From: an uncultured Bacteroidales bacterium
Lineage (GTDB): Bacteria > Bacteroidota > Bacteroidia > Bacteroidales > FEN-979
DNA: 64,000 bases
NCBI GenBank assembly: GCA_903875045.1
Contig: CAIQUS010000017.1
Coordinates: forward strand, 1-64,000
Direction of reading: 5' to 3'
Shown: in pieces, positions 1 through 8,236 of the stretch
Layout: each line of letters begins with the position of its first letter
Numbering within the stretch: the first letter of the stretch is position 1
Position numbers and translations under genes: made by a program
The notes under the pieces: model-generated
Seen by the model: the letters and a program-made list of their open reading frames with translations, nothing else
Told to the model about the DNA's origin: nothing
The model's database searches: none

Positions 1-128
1 ATCAGCACATCAGCACATCAGCACATCAGCACATCAGCACATCAGCACATCAGCACATCAGCACATCAGCACATCAGCACATCAGCACATCAGCACATCA
101 TCACATCATCACATTATCACATCAACCC
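1..128. repeat. Octamer tandem array: 12 perfect ATCAGCAC units (1-96), then ATCATCAC x2, ATTATCAC, ATCAACCC, all in 8-bp phase up to the ATG at 129
   Basis: Direct reading; 16 x 8 = 128 bp; may extend upstream of the window. Confidence 0.98.
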
Positions 129-2285
129 ATGACCAAAATGAAAGACGACATAATCCTCCGCGTTAAGGAAGCCCTTGTGAAGGACGTTGGCAGGGCTATT
201 GCCAGGATTGACCCGAAAGATATGGCTTCACTTGGGCTTGAGAGTGGGGATATCATTGTGATTGACGGTAAGCGGGCCACTCCGGTCAAAATCATGCCAT
301 GTTATCCGGAAGATCGGAATAAAAGTATTATTCAGATTGACGGGATTACCCGTGAAAATGCGCAAACCGGTATTGATGAAAAGGTGAAAATCAGTAAAAC
401 ACCTTGTCGGCAGGCGGCAAAAATTAAACTCAAACCCGAAATAAAAACGGGTTCGTTAAAGGCTGATGATGCCAAATACATTGGTTCCCTTATCAATGGG
501 CTCCCTGTCACAAAAGGGGATAAAGTTCGTGCAAACCTGTTTGGGTCGCGCTCTGTTGATTATACGGTCACCGGCACGCATCCTGAGGGTGTAGTACTGA
601 TCAATCCAAACACTTCGTTTCAGCTTGAATTATCCAAACAGGAAGGAGAGCGTAAAAGCAAAGTTTCCTACGAGGATATTGGTGGTTTAGGCAACCAGGT
701 TCAGCGGATCAGGGAAATGATCGAACTTCCGCTGAAATACCCGGAAATTTTCGAACGTCTGGGGGTGCAGCCACCAAAGGGCGTATTTCTGTATGGCCCG
801 CCGGGAACCGGGAAAACCCTTATCGTGAGAGCAGTAGCCCATGAAACGGATGCCTATTTCATCAATATCTCGGGTCCGGAGATCATGGGGAAATTTTATG
901 GGGAAAGTGAAGGCCGCATCAGAAAAATATTTGAAGAGGCCCAGCAACATGCACCGGCCATCATTTTTATTGATGAAATTGATGCGATTGCGCCTAAACG
1001 GGAAGATATGGGCGGCGAAAAGCAGGTGGAGAAACGTGTTGTTGCCCAACTCTTGTCGCTGATGGATGGATTGGAATCGCGGGGAAAAGTCATCGTGATC
1101 GGTGCCACCAACATTCCGAATTCAATTGACCCCGCCCTGAGAAGGCCAGGCCGTTTTGATCGTGAAATTTCGATATCCATACCCGATAAAAAGGGCCGGC
1201 TTGAAATTCTTCATATCCATACCAGGGGAATACCCCTTTCGATGGATGTCGATATGGAAAAACTGGCAGAAATCACCCATGGTTTCGTGGGTGCCGATCT
1301 GGAGGCGCTTGCAAGAGAAGCTGCCATGACTGCTTTACGGAAAATCCTTCCGCAAATCGATTTCGAGATGGCAGAAATTCCTTACGAACTTCTAATGTCG
1401 CTCGAGGTGACCATGGATAACTTCATGGATGCCATGAAAGAGGTGGAACCATCGGCCATCAGGGAAGTTTTTGTGGAAGTTCCTGATGTGAAATGGAATG
1501 ATGTTGGCGGACTGGATGATATCAAAGAGGCTTTGAAGGAAACGGTGGAATGGCCGTTGCAATATGCCGACCTGTTCAAAAAGGCCGACACCAAACCACC
1601 CAAAGGAATTATCCTCCACGGTCGGCCCGGCACAGGGAAAACATATCTGGCAAAAGCTCTTGCCAGTGAAAGCGGTGTGAATTTTATCTCTGTGAAAGGC
1701 CCTCAGATACTTAGCCGTTACATCGGTGAATCAGAAAAAGGGGTAAGGGAGCTTTTCAGGATGGCCAAGCAGGCATCACCATGTATTTTATTTCTTGATG
1801 AGATTGACAGTCTTACGCCCAGACGCAGCAACGACAGCTCGGGTTCAGGGGTTATTGAACGCGTGATCGGTCAATTTCTTACTGAAATGGATGGCATTGA
1901 AGATCTGAAAGGTGTGATCGTTCTGGCTGCCACCAACAGGATTGATCTGATTGACCCTGCATTGCTCCGTAGTGGCAGGTTCGATCTGATTTTTGAACTA
2001 CCTTTACCAGATTCAAAAACCAGAGAAAAAATATTTGGCATTCACACAAGAAATAAACCCCTGGGGAAAAAAGTTAACCTGAGTAAGCTGGCCATAAAAA
2101 CTGAAAGCATGACCGGCTCGGATATTGAATTTATTTGCCGGAAAGCCGCCATGCTGGCCATTCGTGAACTGATTGACCAAAACAAGGGAAAAACGAAAGA
2201 GATTTCCGGAGAGATATCAATTTTGGAAACCCATTTTGAAGAAGCGATCGGGCTGGTGCTGAAACAGAATGCAACAAAAAAGTAA
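129..2285 (+). CDS. CDC48/p97-type AAA+ ATPase (N-domain + two AAA modules) in gas vesicle locus
   Basis: D1 GPPGTGKT / [16 protein letters not shown]2 GRPGTGKT / [17 protein letters not shown]48-like N-domain. Confidence 0.93.
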   Translation: MTKMKDDIILRVKEALVKDVGRAIARIDPKDMASLGLESGDIIVIDGKRATPVKIMPCYPEDRNKSIIQIDGITRENAQTGIDEKVKISKTPCRQAAKIKLKPEIKTGSLKADDAKYIGSLINGLPVTKGDKVRANLFGSRSVDYTVTGTHPEGVVLINPNTSFQLELSKQEGERKSKVSYEDIGGLGNQVQRIREMIELPLKYPEIFERLGVQPPKGVFLYGPPGTGKTLIVRAVAHETDAYFINISGPEIMGKFYGESEGRIRKIFEEAQQHAPAIIFIDEIDAIAPKREDMGGEKQVEKRVVAQLLSLMDGLESRGKVIVIGATNIPNSIDPALRRPGRFDREISISIPDKKGRLEILHIHTRGIPLSMDVDMEKLAEITHGFVGADLEALAREAAMTALRKILPQIDFEMAEIPYELLMSLEVTMDNFMDAMKEVEPSAIREVFVEVPDVKWNDVGGLDDIKEALKETVEWPLQYADLFKKADTKPPKGIILHGRPGTGKTYLAKALASESGVNFISVKGPQILSRYIGESEKGVRELFRMAKQASPCILFLDEIDSLTPRRSNDSSGSGVIERVIGQFLTEMDGIEDLKGVIVLAATNRIDLIDPALLRSGRFDLIFELPLPDSKTREKIFGIHTRNKPLGKKVNLSKLAIKTESMTGSDIEFICRKAAMLAIRELIDQNKGKTKEISGEISILETHFEEAIGLVLKQNATKK

Positions 2286-2300
2286 AACCATCAATCAAAC

Positions 2301-2340
2301 ATCATCACATTATCACATTATCACATTATCACATTAAAAA
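2301..2340. repeat. Octamer tandem array ATCATCAC-(ATTATCAC)x3-ATTAAAAA ending 2 bp before the next ATG
   Basis: Direct reading; same unit variants as the 3' end of the 1-128 array. Confidence 0.95.
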
Positions 2341-2342
2341 GT

Positions 2343-3383
2343 ATGGCATCAAAAGGAATATATATTTATGGGATTGTCCCTAATTTTTATGGAACCACGC
2401 ATTTTCAGTCTCTCGAAAATTCCGGTGTTTACGCAATTACCTTTGAAAATATTTCTGCCATTGTTTCAGACAGGGATAGCGTGCATCTTGACTTTTTAGA
2501 CAGAGAATCTCTTGGATATTTGCTGGTTCATCATCAGGAAACGATTGAAGAACTTATGGGGAAAGGCTTTTCCATGATTATTCCTATGCGGCTTGGCACC
2601 ATTATGGGTTCTAAAGAAGAGGTTATAAAAATTCTTGCGAACGGTCATGACTTGATTATCGATACCCTGAAAAAAATTGAATATCTGACAGAAATCGACC
2701 TTGCAGTTACCTGGGCTGATTTTTCCATAACGATTAAGGAAATCGCCGGTCATCCGGAAGTCATCGCATTGAAGGAGGATATCCTGAAAAGTGGTGAACA
2801 ACTTTCGCAGGCACATCAGGTTAAAATTGGGATGCTTTTCCAGGCGAAATTGGCTGAAAAAAACAAAAAGGTTGAATTAAAAATCCTCGAGGCTTTGTCG
2901 CAACACTGCGTCCATGTGAAAATGCATGATGTCATGAACGATCAGATGATAACCAACTCGGCATTTCTGATGAACCGGAATAAAAAGGAGAAGTTTGAGG
3001 AGGTTATTGAACAGTTGGATGATGAATTCAAAGGGCTATTGAACTTTAAATTGGTTGGCCCGCTTCCATGCTATAGTTTTTATACCATTGAGGTGAAGGA
3101 ATTGAATCAGGAACAGGTATTACTGGCCAAAAAAGAGTTGGGATTGCGTGAAGAAACTACGGAATCCGACATTAAAAAAGCATACCTGGAAAAAGCCAGG
3201 CTGTTTCATCCCGACACCCAGCAAGACAATGGTGATGAAGAAAACTTTAACAGGATCAATAAAGCATACCATACAATGCTAGAATATTCTGTAGCTGCCA
3301 GGCAGTGTTCGGATGAGGAAGTAATATCCCTGGCAAAAGAAAAAATAATCCTAAATTTAACTTTGGTAAAAATAAAAGAATAA
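2343..3383 (+). CDS. GvpL/GvpF family gas vesicle protein with C-terminal DnaJ J-domain
   Basis: N-term GIYIYGIVPN and MIIPMRLGTI typical of GvpL/F; C-term ESDIKKAYLEKARLFHPDTQQ...FNRINKAYHTML with HPD motif. Confidence 0.88.
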   Translation: MASKGIYIYGIVPNFYGTTHFQSLENSGVYAITFENISAIVSDRDSVHLDFLDRESLGYLLVHHQETIEELMGKGFSMIIPMRLGTIMGSKEEVIKILANGHDLIIDTLKKIEYLTEIDLAVTWADFSITIKEIAGHPEVIALKEDILKSGEQLSQAHQVKIGMLFQAKLAEKNKKVELKILEALSQHCVHVKMHDVMNDQMITNSAFLMNRNKKEKFEEVIEQLDDEFKGLLNFKLVGPLPCYSFYTIEVKELNQEQVLLAKKELGLREETTESDIKKAYLEKARLFHPDTQQDNGDEENFNRINKAYHTMLEYSVAARQCSDEEVISLAKEKIILNLTLVKIKE

Positions 3384-3384
3384 T

Positions 3385-4158
3385 ATGCAGCGCGACGGAA
3401 AATATATTTATTGCATCATTGATTCCAATTATGATATTAATTTAGGGCCCATCGGTGTTGGTGGCCGTGGAGATCTTGTGTCAACCATTGGGTTCGATGG
3501 TTTATGCATGGTTGTGAGCGACCATCCGCTCAGCAAGTTTGTGGTCAATCCCGAAAATATGCTGGCACATCAAAAGGTAATTGAAGAGGTTATGAAGGAA
3601 TTCCGAAGCATCCTCCCCATCAGGTTTGGCACAATCGCAGCCACTCCGGATGAAATACGTAACCTTTTGAACCGCAGGTACAGCGAGTTTATGGAGTTGC
3701 TTAAACAGTTTGAAAATAAAGTGGAACTCAATGTCAGGGGAACCTGGAAAAACATGGGAATGATTTATAAGGAGATCGACAGGGAACATGTTGAACTTCA
3801 AAAAATCAGGGCAGAAATAGACAAACTTGATGAAGGGGATGAGCGAAATGCGAAGATTGGTGAGGCTGGAAAATTGGTGGAACGTGCCCTGATCGAGAAA
3901 AAAGAGGAAGAGGCGGGATTAATAGTCGATGCTTTCCGGCGATCGGTATTTGAGTATAAACACAATAAAACAAGCGGGGATGCTATGTTTATAAACACTG
4001 CATTTTTGGTCAATAGTGGCAGGGAAGTTGAATTTGACAACATCATGGCCGACCTTGGAACCAAATACCAGGATCGCAGCGACTTTGTTTATACCGCACC
4101 CTTGCCGATTTTTAATTTTATTAAATTGAAAATTTTTCCCGAAAAATGGGAATTATAA
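3385..4158 (+). CDS. GvpL/GvpF family gas vesicle protein
   Basis: GKYIYCIID..., RSILPIRFGTIA, FINTAFLV, APLPIFNFIKL. Confidence 0.9.
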   Translation: MQRDGKYIYCIIDSNYDINLGPIGVGGRGDLVSTIGFDGLCMVVSDHPLSKFVVNPENMLAHQKVIEEVMKEFRSILPIRFGTIAATPDEIRNLLNRRYSEFMELLKQFENKVELNVRGTWKNMGMIYKEIDREHVELQKIRAEIDKLDEGDERNAKIGEAGKLVERALIEKKEEEAGLIVDAFRRSVFEYKHNKTSGDAMFINTAFLVNSGREVEFDNIMADLGTKYQDRSDFVYTAPLPIFNFIKLKIFPEKWEL

Positions 4159-4177
4159 ATCGTAAATCGTAAATCTG
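4157..4177. repeat. Heptamer repeat AAATCGT (about 2.7 copies)
   Basis: aaatcgt-aaatcgt-aaatctg; overlaps the preceding stop codon. Confidence 0.85.
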
Positions 4178-4188
4178 AAAATAGCAAT

Positions 4189-4971
4189 ATGAGCAACGAA
4201 TCAGAAATTCCCAAGGAGGGAAAATATATTTATGGAATCATCAGACATGCCGGACCAATTGAATTTGGTCCCATGGGTATAGGAAAACGTGCCGACCTGG
4301 TTTATGGGATCAATTATAATGGTATCACTGCAGTTGTAAGTAATTCACCAATAATTATTTATGAAGCCCGCAGGGTTAACATGATTGCGCATGAGAAAGT
4401 TCTTGAGGAGGTGATGAAACATTTCACCGTACTACCTGTCAGGTTTTCGACCATTTCAGAACATGATGATGATTCAGGCATCCTGAAAATTCTTGAAAAG
4501 GATTATCAAAAATTTGATGACCTGTTGCAGAAAATGGATGGTAAAAAAGAATTGGGACTAAAAATACTTGCACAAGACACTGCAATATATGCAAGTATTG
4601 TTGAAAAATATGATGAAATCAGAAATTTGAGGGCAAAACTGATCAACCTTCCTGTCGATAAAACGCATTATCAACGTATGAAAATCGGGGAAATGGTTGC
4701 AGAAGCGCTTAAAAAAGAGACAGAGAATTATAAAAATGTAATCCTCGACGTTTTAAGCCCCCTGGCGGAAGATGTAAAAATAAACGACAATTTTGGGGAA
4801 ATGATGATCCTGAATGCTGCATTTCTGATAAAAAACATTAGCGAACCGGCATTTGATATCGCAGTGAACGAGCTGGATGAAAAATTTGGCAGTTTCATGA
4901 CTTTTAAATATGTTGGTACTTTGCCCCCTTATAATTTTGTGAACCTCGTAATTAACACGAAAGGGATTTAA
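4189..4971 (+). CDS. GvpL/GvpF family gas vesicle protein
   Basis: GKYIYGIIRH, FTVLPVRFSTI, LNAAFLI, GTLPPYNFVNL. Confidence 0.9.
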   Translation: MSNESEIPKEGKYIYGIIRHAGPIEFGPMGIGKRADLVYGINYNGITAVVSNSPIIIYEARRVNMIAHEKVLEEVMKHFTVLPVRFSTISEHDDDSGILKILEKDYQKFDDLLQKMDGKKELGLKILAQDTAIYASIVEKYDEIRNLRAKLINLPVDKTHYQRMKIGEMVAEALKKETENYKNVILDVLSPLAEDVKINDNFGEMMILNAAFLIKNISEPAFDIAVNELDEKFGSFMTFKYVGTLPPYNFVNLVINTKGI

Positions 4972-4972
4972 T

Positions 4973-5209
4973 ATGTTTCTAATTGATGATATTCTTCTTG
5001 CGCCATTGAAAGGGGTCATTTTTATCGGAAAGAAAATCAATGAGGTGATCGACAAGGAAATGTCGGACGAAGGCTCCATCAAAGAAAGGTTGATGAGATT
5101 GCAGCTGAAATTTGAAATGGATGAAATTGATGAGGAAGAATATGATAAACAAGAAGATGAATTACTGAAATTACTGGGAAATATAAGGGAGGAGAAGAAA
5201 AACAGGTAA
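4973..5209 (+). CDS. gvpG: Gas vesicle protein GvpG
   Basis: MFLIDDILLAPLKGVIFIGKKINE...; small, acidic, in gvp cluster. Confidence 0.9.
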   Translation: MFLIDDILLAPLKGVIFIGKKINEVIDKEMSDEGSIKERLMRLQLKFEMDEIDEEEYDKQEDELLKLLGNIREEKKNR

Positions 5210-5287
5210 CGGGTGACAGGTGGCGGGTGGCAGGTGGCGGGTGACACGTGACAGGTGACGGGTGACAGGTGACGGGTGACGGGAGGC
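5204..5287. repeat. Heptamer tandem array, consensus RGGTGAC, 12 units, largely alternating A/G at position 1
   Basis: aggtaac gggtgac aggtggc gggtggc aggtggc gggtgac acgtgac aggtgac gggtgac aggtgac gggtgac gggaggc; first unit contains the gvpG TAA. Confidence 0.97.
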
Positions 5288-5337
5288 AGATTAAAAAGTA
5301 AAGAATGTATTTATAAATAATAAAAACGGAGGGAATA

Positions 5338-5541
5338 ATGAACGCTTTTAAATGTCCGAAATGTGGCAAATTAACCGGGGGAAATGAGAAGTTTTGTGTT
5401 GAATGTGGGCAACCACTCAACGTAACCTGCCCGGAATGCGGTGAATCTTGGCGGTTTATGTTCGAATACAAGTTTTGTCCCGGTTGTGGGCATAACATGA
5501 AAAAAAGTGTGACCAGCAAATCCCAACGCGATGAGAAATAG
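5338..5541 (+). CDS. Double zinc-ribbon small protein in gas vesicle locus
   Basis: CPKCGK...CVECGQ...CPECGE...CPGCGH; SD-like ggagg upstream. Confidence 0.85.
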   Translation: MNAFKCPKCGKLTGGNEKFCVECGQPLNVTCPECGESWRFMFEYKFCPGCGHNMKKSVTSKSQRDEK

Positions 5542-5545
5542 CGTT

Positions 5546-5620
5546 CACTTGTCCACTTGCCCACTTGCCCACTTGCCCACTTGTCCACTTGCCCACTTGC
5601 CCACTTGCCCACTTGTCCAC
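5546..5620. repeat. Octamer tandem array CACTTGYC, 9 units with 32-bp higher-order period (T,C,C,C,T,C,C,C,T)
   Basis: Direct reading. Confidence 0.97.
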
Positions 5621-5648
5621 ATAAATAACGAAAAAGGAGAAATAAGAA

Positions 5649-5921
5649 ATGAGTAACATTATCGATGTAAAAAAAAATGCAGTTAAGTTCCTGAAAGAGA
5701 ATATTAACTGTTATGACGTAACCGTCGTAAAAATTGAAAAAGTGCTGGAAAGCTGGATTACTATCGCAGAGGTATATGAAGACGATTCATTTTTGAAATC
5801 GATGAACATGCCGCCAAAACAAGTACGGTTGTTCTACATGGTGAAGATGGATGAAAAACTTGAGATAACCGCCTTCGAACGACTCAACTCCTTTCAGGGA
5901 ATGGATAGTGCCAGCGAGTAA
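5649..5921 (+). CDS. GvpO-like gas vesicle protein
   Basis: Short protein with VEKVLESWITIAEVYED...VRLFYMVKMDEKLEITAFERL pattern, gvp context. Confidence 0.7.
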   Translation: MSNIIDVKKNAVKFLKENINCYDVTVVKIEKVLESWITIAEVYEDDSFLKSMNMPPKQVRLFYMVKMDEKLEITAFERLNSFQGMDSASE

Positions 5922-5983
5922 ACCTGGTAAGTTTGAACGATAGATCATCGTATGTTTTTATGCCCCATATAACACCAGTGGTA

Positions 5984-6778
5984 ATGATGAACAGTCTGAT
6001 ATATACCTATTGCTTATCAAACAGCCCCCCTGAATTCAGTGAGGATGATAAGGAGCAAGGATTAAAAAGCCTCAGGTTCGATGATTTTTTCGTGATCATT
6101 AAATATGTTTCTGAAACTGAATTTTCCGAGGAAAATCTGAAAAAGAATATTGGAGATCTTAAGTGGCTGGAAGAAAATGCACGGGACCACATCAGGGTGA
6201 TCAGTATGATCATGGAGCACAGTACTGTGATCCCATTTAATTTTGGAACAATTTATCAATCAGAAAATAATTTAAAAAAATTCATTGATGACTATTCCGA
6301 TTCACTTACCGAACATCTTATTCATCTCGAATGGAAAGAAGAATGGGCTGTTAAAATTTATTGTGATCGAAAAGTACTCAACAAACAAATTGACGAATTA
6401 AGTGAGGAAGCAGCAGCTCTTGAAATGCAGATCATGGCAAGTTCTCCCGGTAAAGCTTTTCTCCTGAAAAGAAAAAAAACCGACCTGATTGAAAATGAGA
6501 TGGACCGGCTTTGTAAAAACTACGGCCAGGATTGCTTCAATGAATGTCGAAATCTGAGTGAATCAACAAGGCTCAATAACCTGCTTCCCAAGGAGTTCAC
6601 AGGAAGAGAGGATACAATGATCCTCAATGCAACGCTACTCGTTCGCAAAGACCGGACCATAGAATTCATTTCGGTTATAAGGGGATTGAAAAACAAATAT
6701 TCCGACCATGGTTTTGATATTGAAATAACCGGGCCCTGGCCCCCGTTTAGTTTTATCTCCATGAAAGAAAAAAAATAA
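5984..6778 (+). CDS. GvpL/GvpF family gas vesicle protein (ORF open from TTG 5933; ATG 5984 or 5960 plausible)
   Basis: LIYTYCL, STVIPFNFGTIY, LNATLLV, GPWPPFSFISM. Confidence 0.85.
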   Translation: MMNSLIYTYCLSNSPPEFSEDDKEQGLKSLRFDDFFVIIKYVSETEFSEENLKKNIGDLKWLEENARDHIRVISMIMEHSTVIPFNFGTIYQSENNLKKFIDDYSDSLTEHLIHLEWKEEWAVKIYCDRKVLNKQIDELSEEAAALEMQIMASSPGKAFLLKRKKTDLIENEMDRLCKNYGQDCFNECRNLSESTRLNNLLPKEFTGREDTMILNATLLVRKDRTIEFISVIRGLKNKYSDHGFDIEITGPWPPFSFISMKEKK

Positions 6779-6996
6779 TGTACGACAACGTAATTGACCA
6801 GTCAAAAGACATCACTATCCTTGAACTACTTGACAGGGTATTGAATAAGGGAGTCATCCTTAAAGGTGATATTGTTATTTCAGTGGCAGATGTTGATCTG
6901 GTATATCTCGGGGTGAAATTAATGTTAAGTTCGGTGGAAACCATGGAGCAGTTGAAATCAGGGAATGCAATATTGCCTATAAACCCCGGTAAATAA
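6778..6996 (+). CDS. GvpA/GvpJ/GvpM/GvpS-family gas vesicle protein (accessory-type)
   Basis: LLDRVLNKGVILKGDIVISVADVDLVYLGVKLMLSSVETM; TAATG overlap with upstream gene. Confidence 0.88.
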   Translation: MYDNVIDQSKDITILELLDRVLNKGVILKGDIVISVADVDLVYLGVKLMLSSVETMEQLKSGNAILPINPGK

Positions 6997-7035
6997 TGCG
7001 ATTTGTTATAATCTGCTTATGCTGACCACCATAAA

Positions 7036-7803
7036 ATGGATTGGCTCATGGACTTGTTGATTTATGCCATATTATCTGTAAAAAATGATTCTGAAAAGCT
7101 AAATGTACTTTTAGCAGAAATGAAGGGTGTTGCCGGGGCGGATTTGGCTGCTGTTGCCTTTGAATCAACTTCGGTTGTGGTAAGTAACATTCAAAGGGCT
7201 GATTTAGCTGCAGATAGGAATACTGCCATTGAATACGCTGCAGTAATCGAAACCCTGTCACAACATTTTGCATTGCTCCCCGTGCGATTTGGCTCAGTAA
7301 TGGAATCCAAAGAAGCGATCATTTCCATGCTGGAGAAAAATCATCCCGACATTCAGAAAAATCTTATAAACGTTGAAAATAAATATGAATTCGGGATCAG
7401 GATTTTTTGTCAGCCCGAAATATTAAGGGCAGAACTTAGGGCAAAATCAGAAGCTATGTACAAAAATCTGTTGCCCCCGGCGACCGAAACCAAAAATTCT
7501 GCAACATGGGATTGGGTGAATAAAAAACTCAGAGAGCACAGACTGGAGGAATTACTTATAGCCCATGTAGATTCAGTCATTACTGATATTACAGAACAAC
7601 TTGACCGGTTGAATGCGATCAGTAAAATCAAAAAAATGGTTACACCAACTACGATCATTGATGGTGTTTTCCTCATTGATAAGGTGCTGAAAGATGAGTT
7701 GATTCATATTGCCGGTGATTTGCAAAATAAATACCACGGGCTAAACTTTATCTTGACGGGGCCATGGCCTCCATATAGCTTTGTTGATTTTACAGTAAAA
7801 TAG
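7036..7803 (+). CDS. GvpL/GvpF family gas vesicle protein
   Basis: LIYAILSV, FALLPVRFGSVM, GVFLID, GPWPPYSFVDF. Confidence 0.87.
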   Translation: MDWLMDLLIYAILSVKNDSEKLNVLLAEMKGVAGADLAAVAFESTSVVVSNIQRADLAADRNTAIEYAAVIETLSQHFALLPVRFGSVMESKEAIISMLEKNHPDIQKNLINVENKYEFGIRIFCQPEILRAELRAKSEAMYKNLLPPATETKNSATWDWVNKKLREHRLEELLIAHVDSVITDITEQLDRLNAISKIKKMVTPTTIIDGVFLIDKVLKDELIHIAGDLQNKYHGLNFILTGPWPPYSFVDFTVK

Positions 7804-7809
7804 CATAAA

Positions 7810-8154
7810 ATGAGTGAAAACAAGATTCTTTTCAATTCAGGATCATTTGATGGGCTTTCCGAGGAAATTGGAAAGTTGACGAATAGTGAGGATTCGAAGT
7901 TGAGGCTCACTCCCGATAATGCCGATTCAGGGTTGGCTAAACTTGTTCTGACGCTGGTTGAACTCATTCGTAAATTGGTTGAAAAGCAGGCCATGCGAAG
8001 AGTGGATGGTGGTACGCTGACAGATGAGGAGGTTGAACGTCTCGGTGAAACACTCATGAAACTTGAACAAAAAATGGAAGAGTTGAAAAAGCATTTTAAT
8101 CTCACCGACCGCGATTTGAATATCAATCTCGGCCCGTTGGGCGATTTAATGTAG
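7810..8154 (+). CDS. gvpK: Gas vesicle protein GvpK
   Basis: GLAKLVLTLVELIRKLVEKQAMRRVDGGTLTDEEVERLGETLMKLEQKMEEL; typical GvpK. Confidence 0.92.
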   Translation: MSENKILFNSGSFDGLSEEIGKLTNSEDSKLRLTPDNADSGLAKLVLTLVELIRKLVEKQAMRRVDGGTLTDEEVERLGETLMKLEQKMEELKKHFNLTDRDLNINLGPLGDLM

Positions 8155-8181
8155 ATTTCTGAATATCTCCGATTTTTCTTT

Positions 8182-8189
8182 TATCTTTG
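8182..8189 (+). promoter_or_regulatory. Bacteroidetes-type -7 element TATCTTTG upstream of the hybrid kinase
   Basis: Matches TAnnTTTG; no clear -33 TTTG. Confidence 0.4.
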
Positions 8190-8236
8190 GAGGGTTATTG
8201 AGTTCCCCAAACCACTGGGCGAAATACCGTTGATTC

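Noticed and set aside
1-128. CRISPR array
   Set aside because: Direct 8-bp tandem units without spacers; unit far too short. The same holds for the other arrays.
3358-3365. TAACTTTG as an internal promoter in the gvp operon
   Set aside because: Matches TAnnTTTG but lies inside the J-domain gene with no -33 element; chance match plausible.
5079-5659. Minus-strand ORFs of 177 aa and 67 aa (KWASGQVGKWTSGQV..., RHLSPVTCHPSPVTCH...)
   Set aside because: Low-complexity translations of the heptamer and octamer arrays, opposite real gvp genes.
6778-6996. Major structural GvpA
   Set aside because: GDIVISVADVDLVYLGVKLMLSSVE fits accessory GvpM/S-like members better; the main GvpA is probably outside the window.
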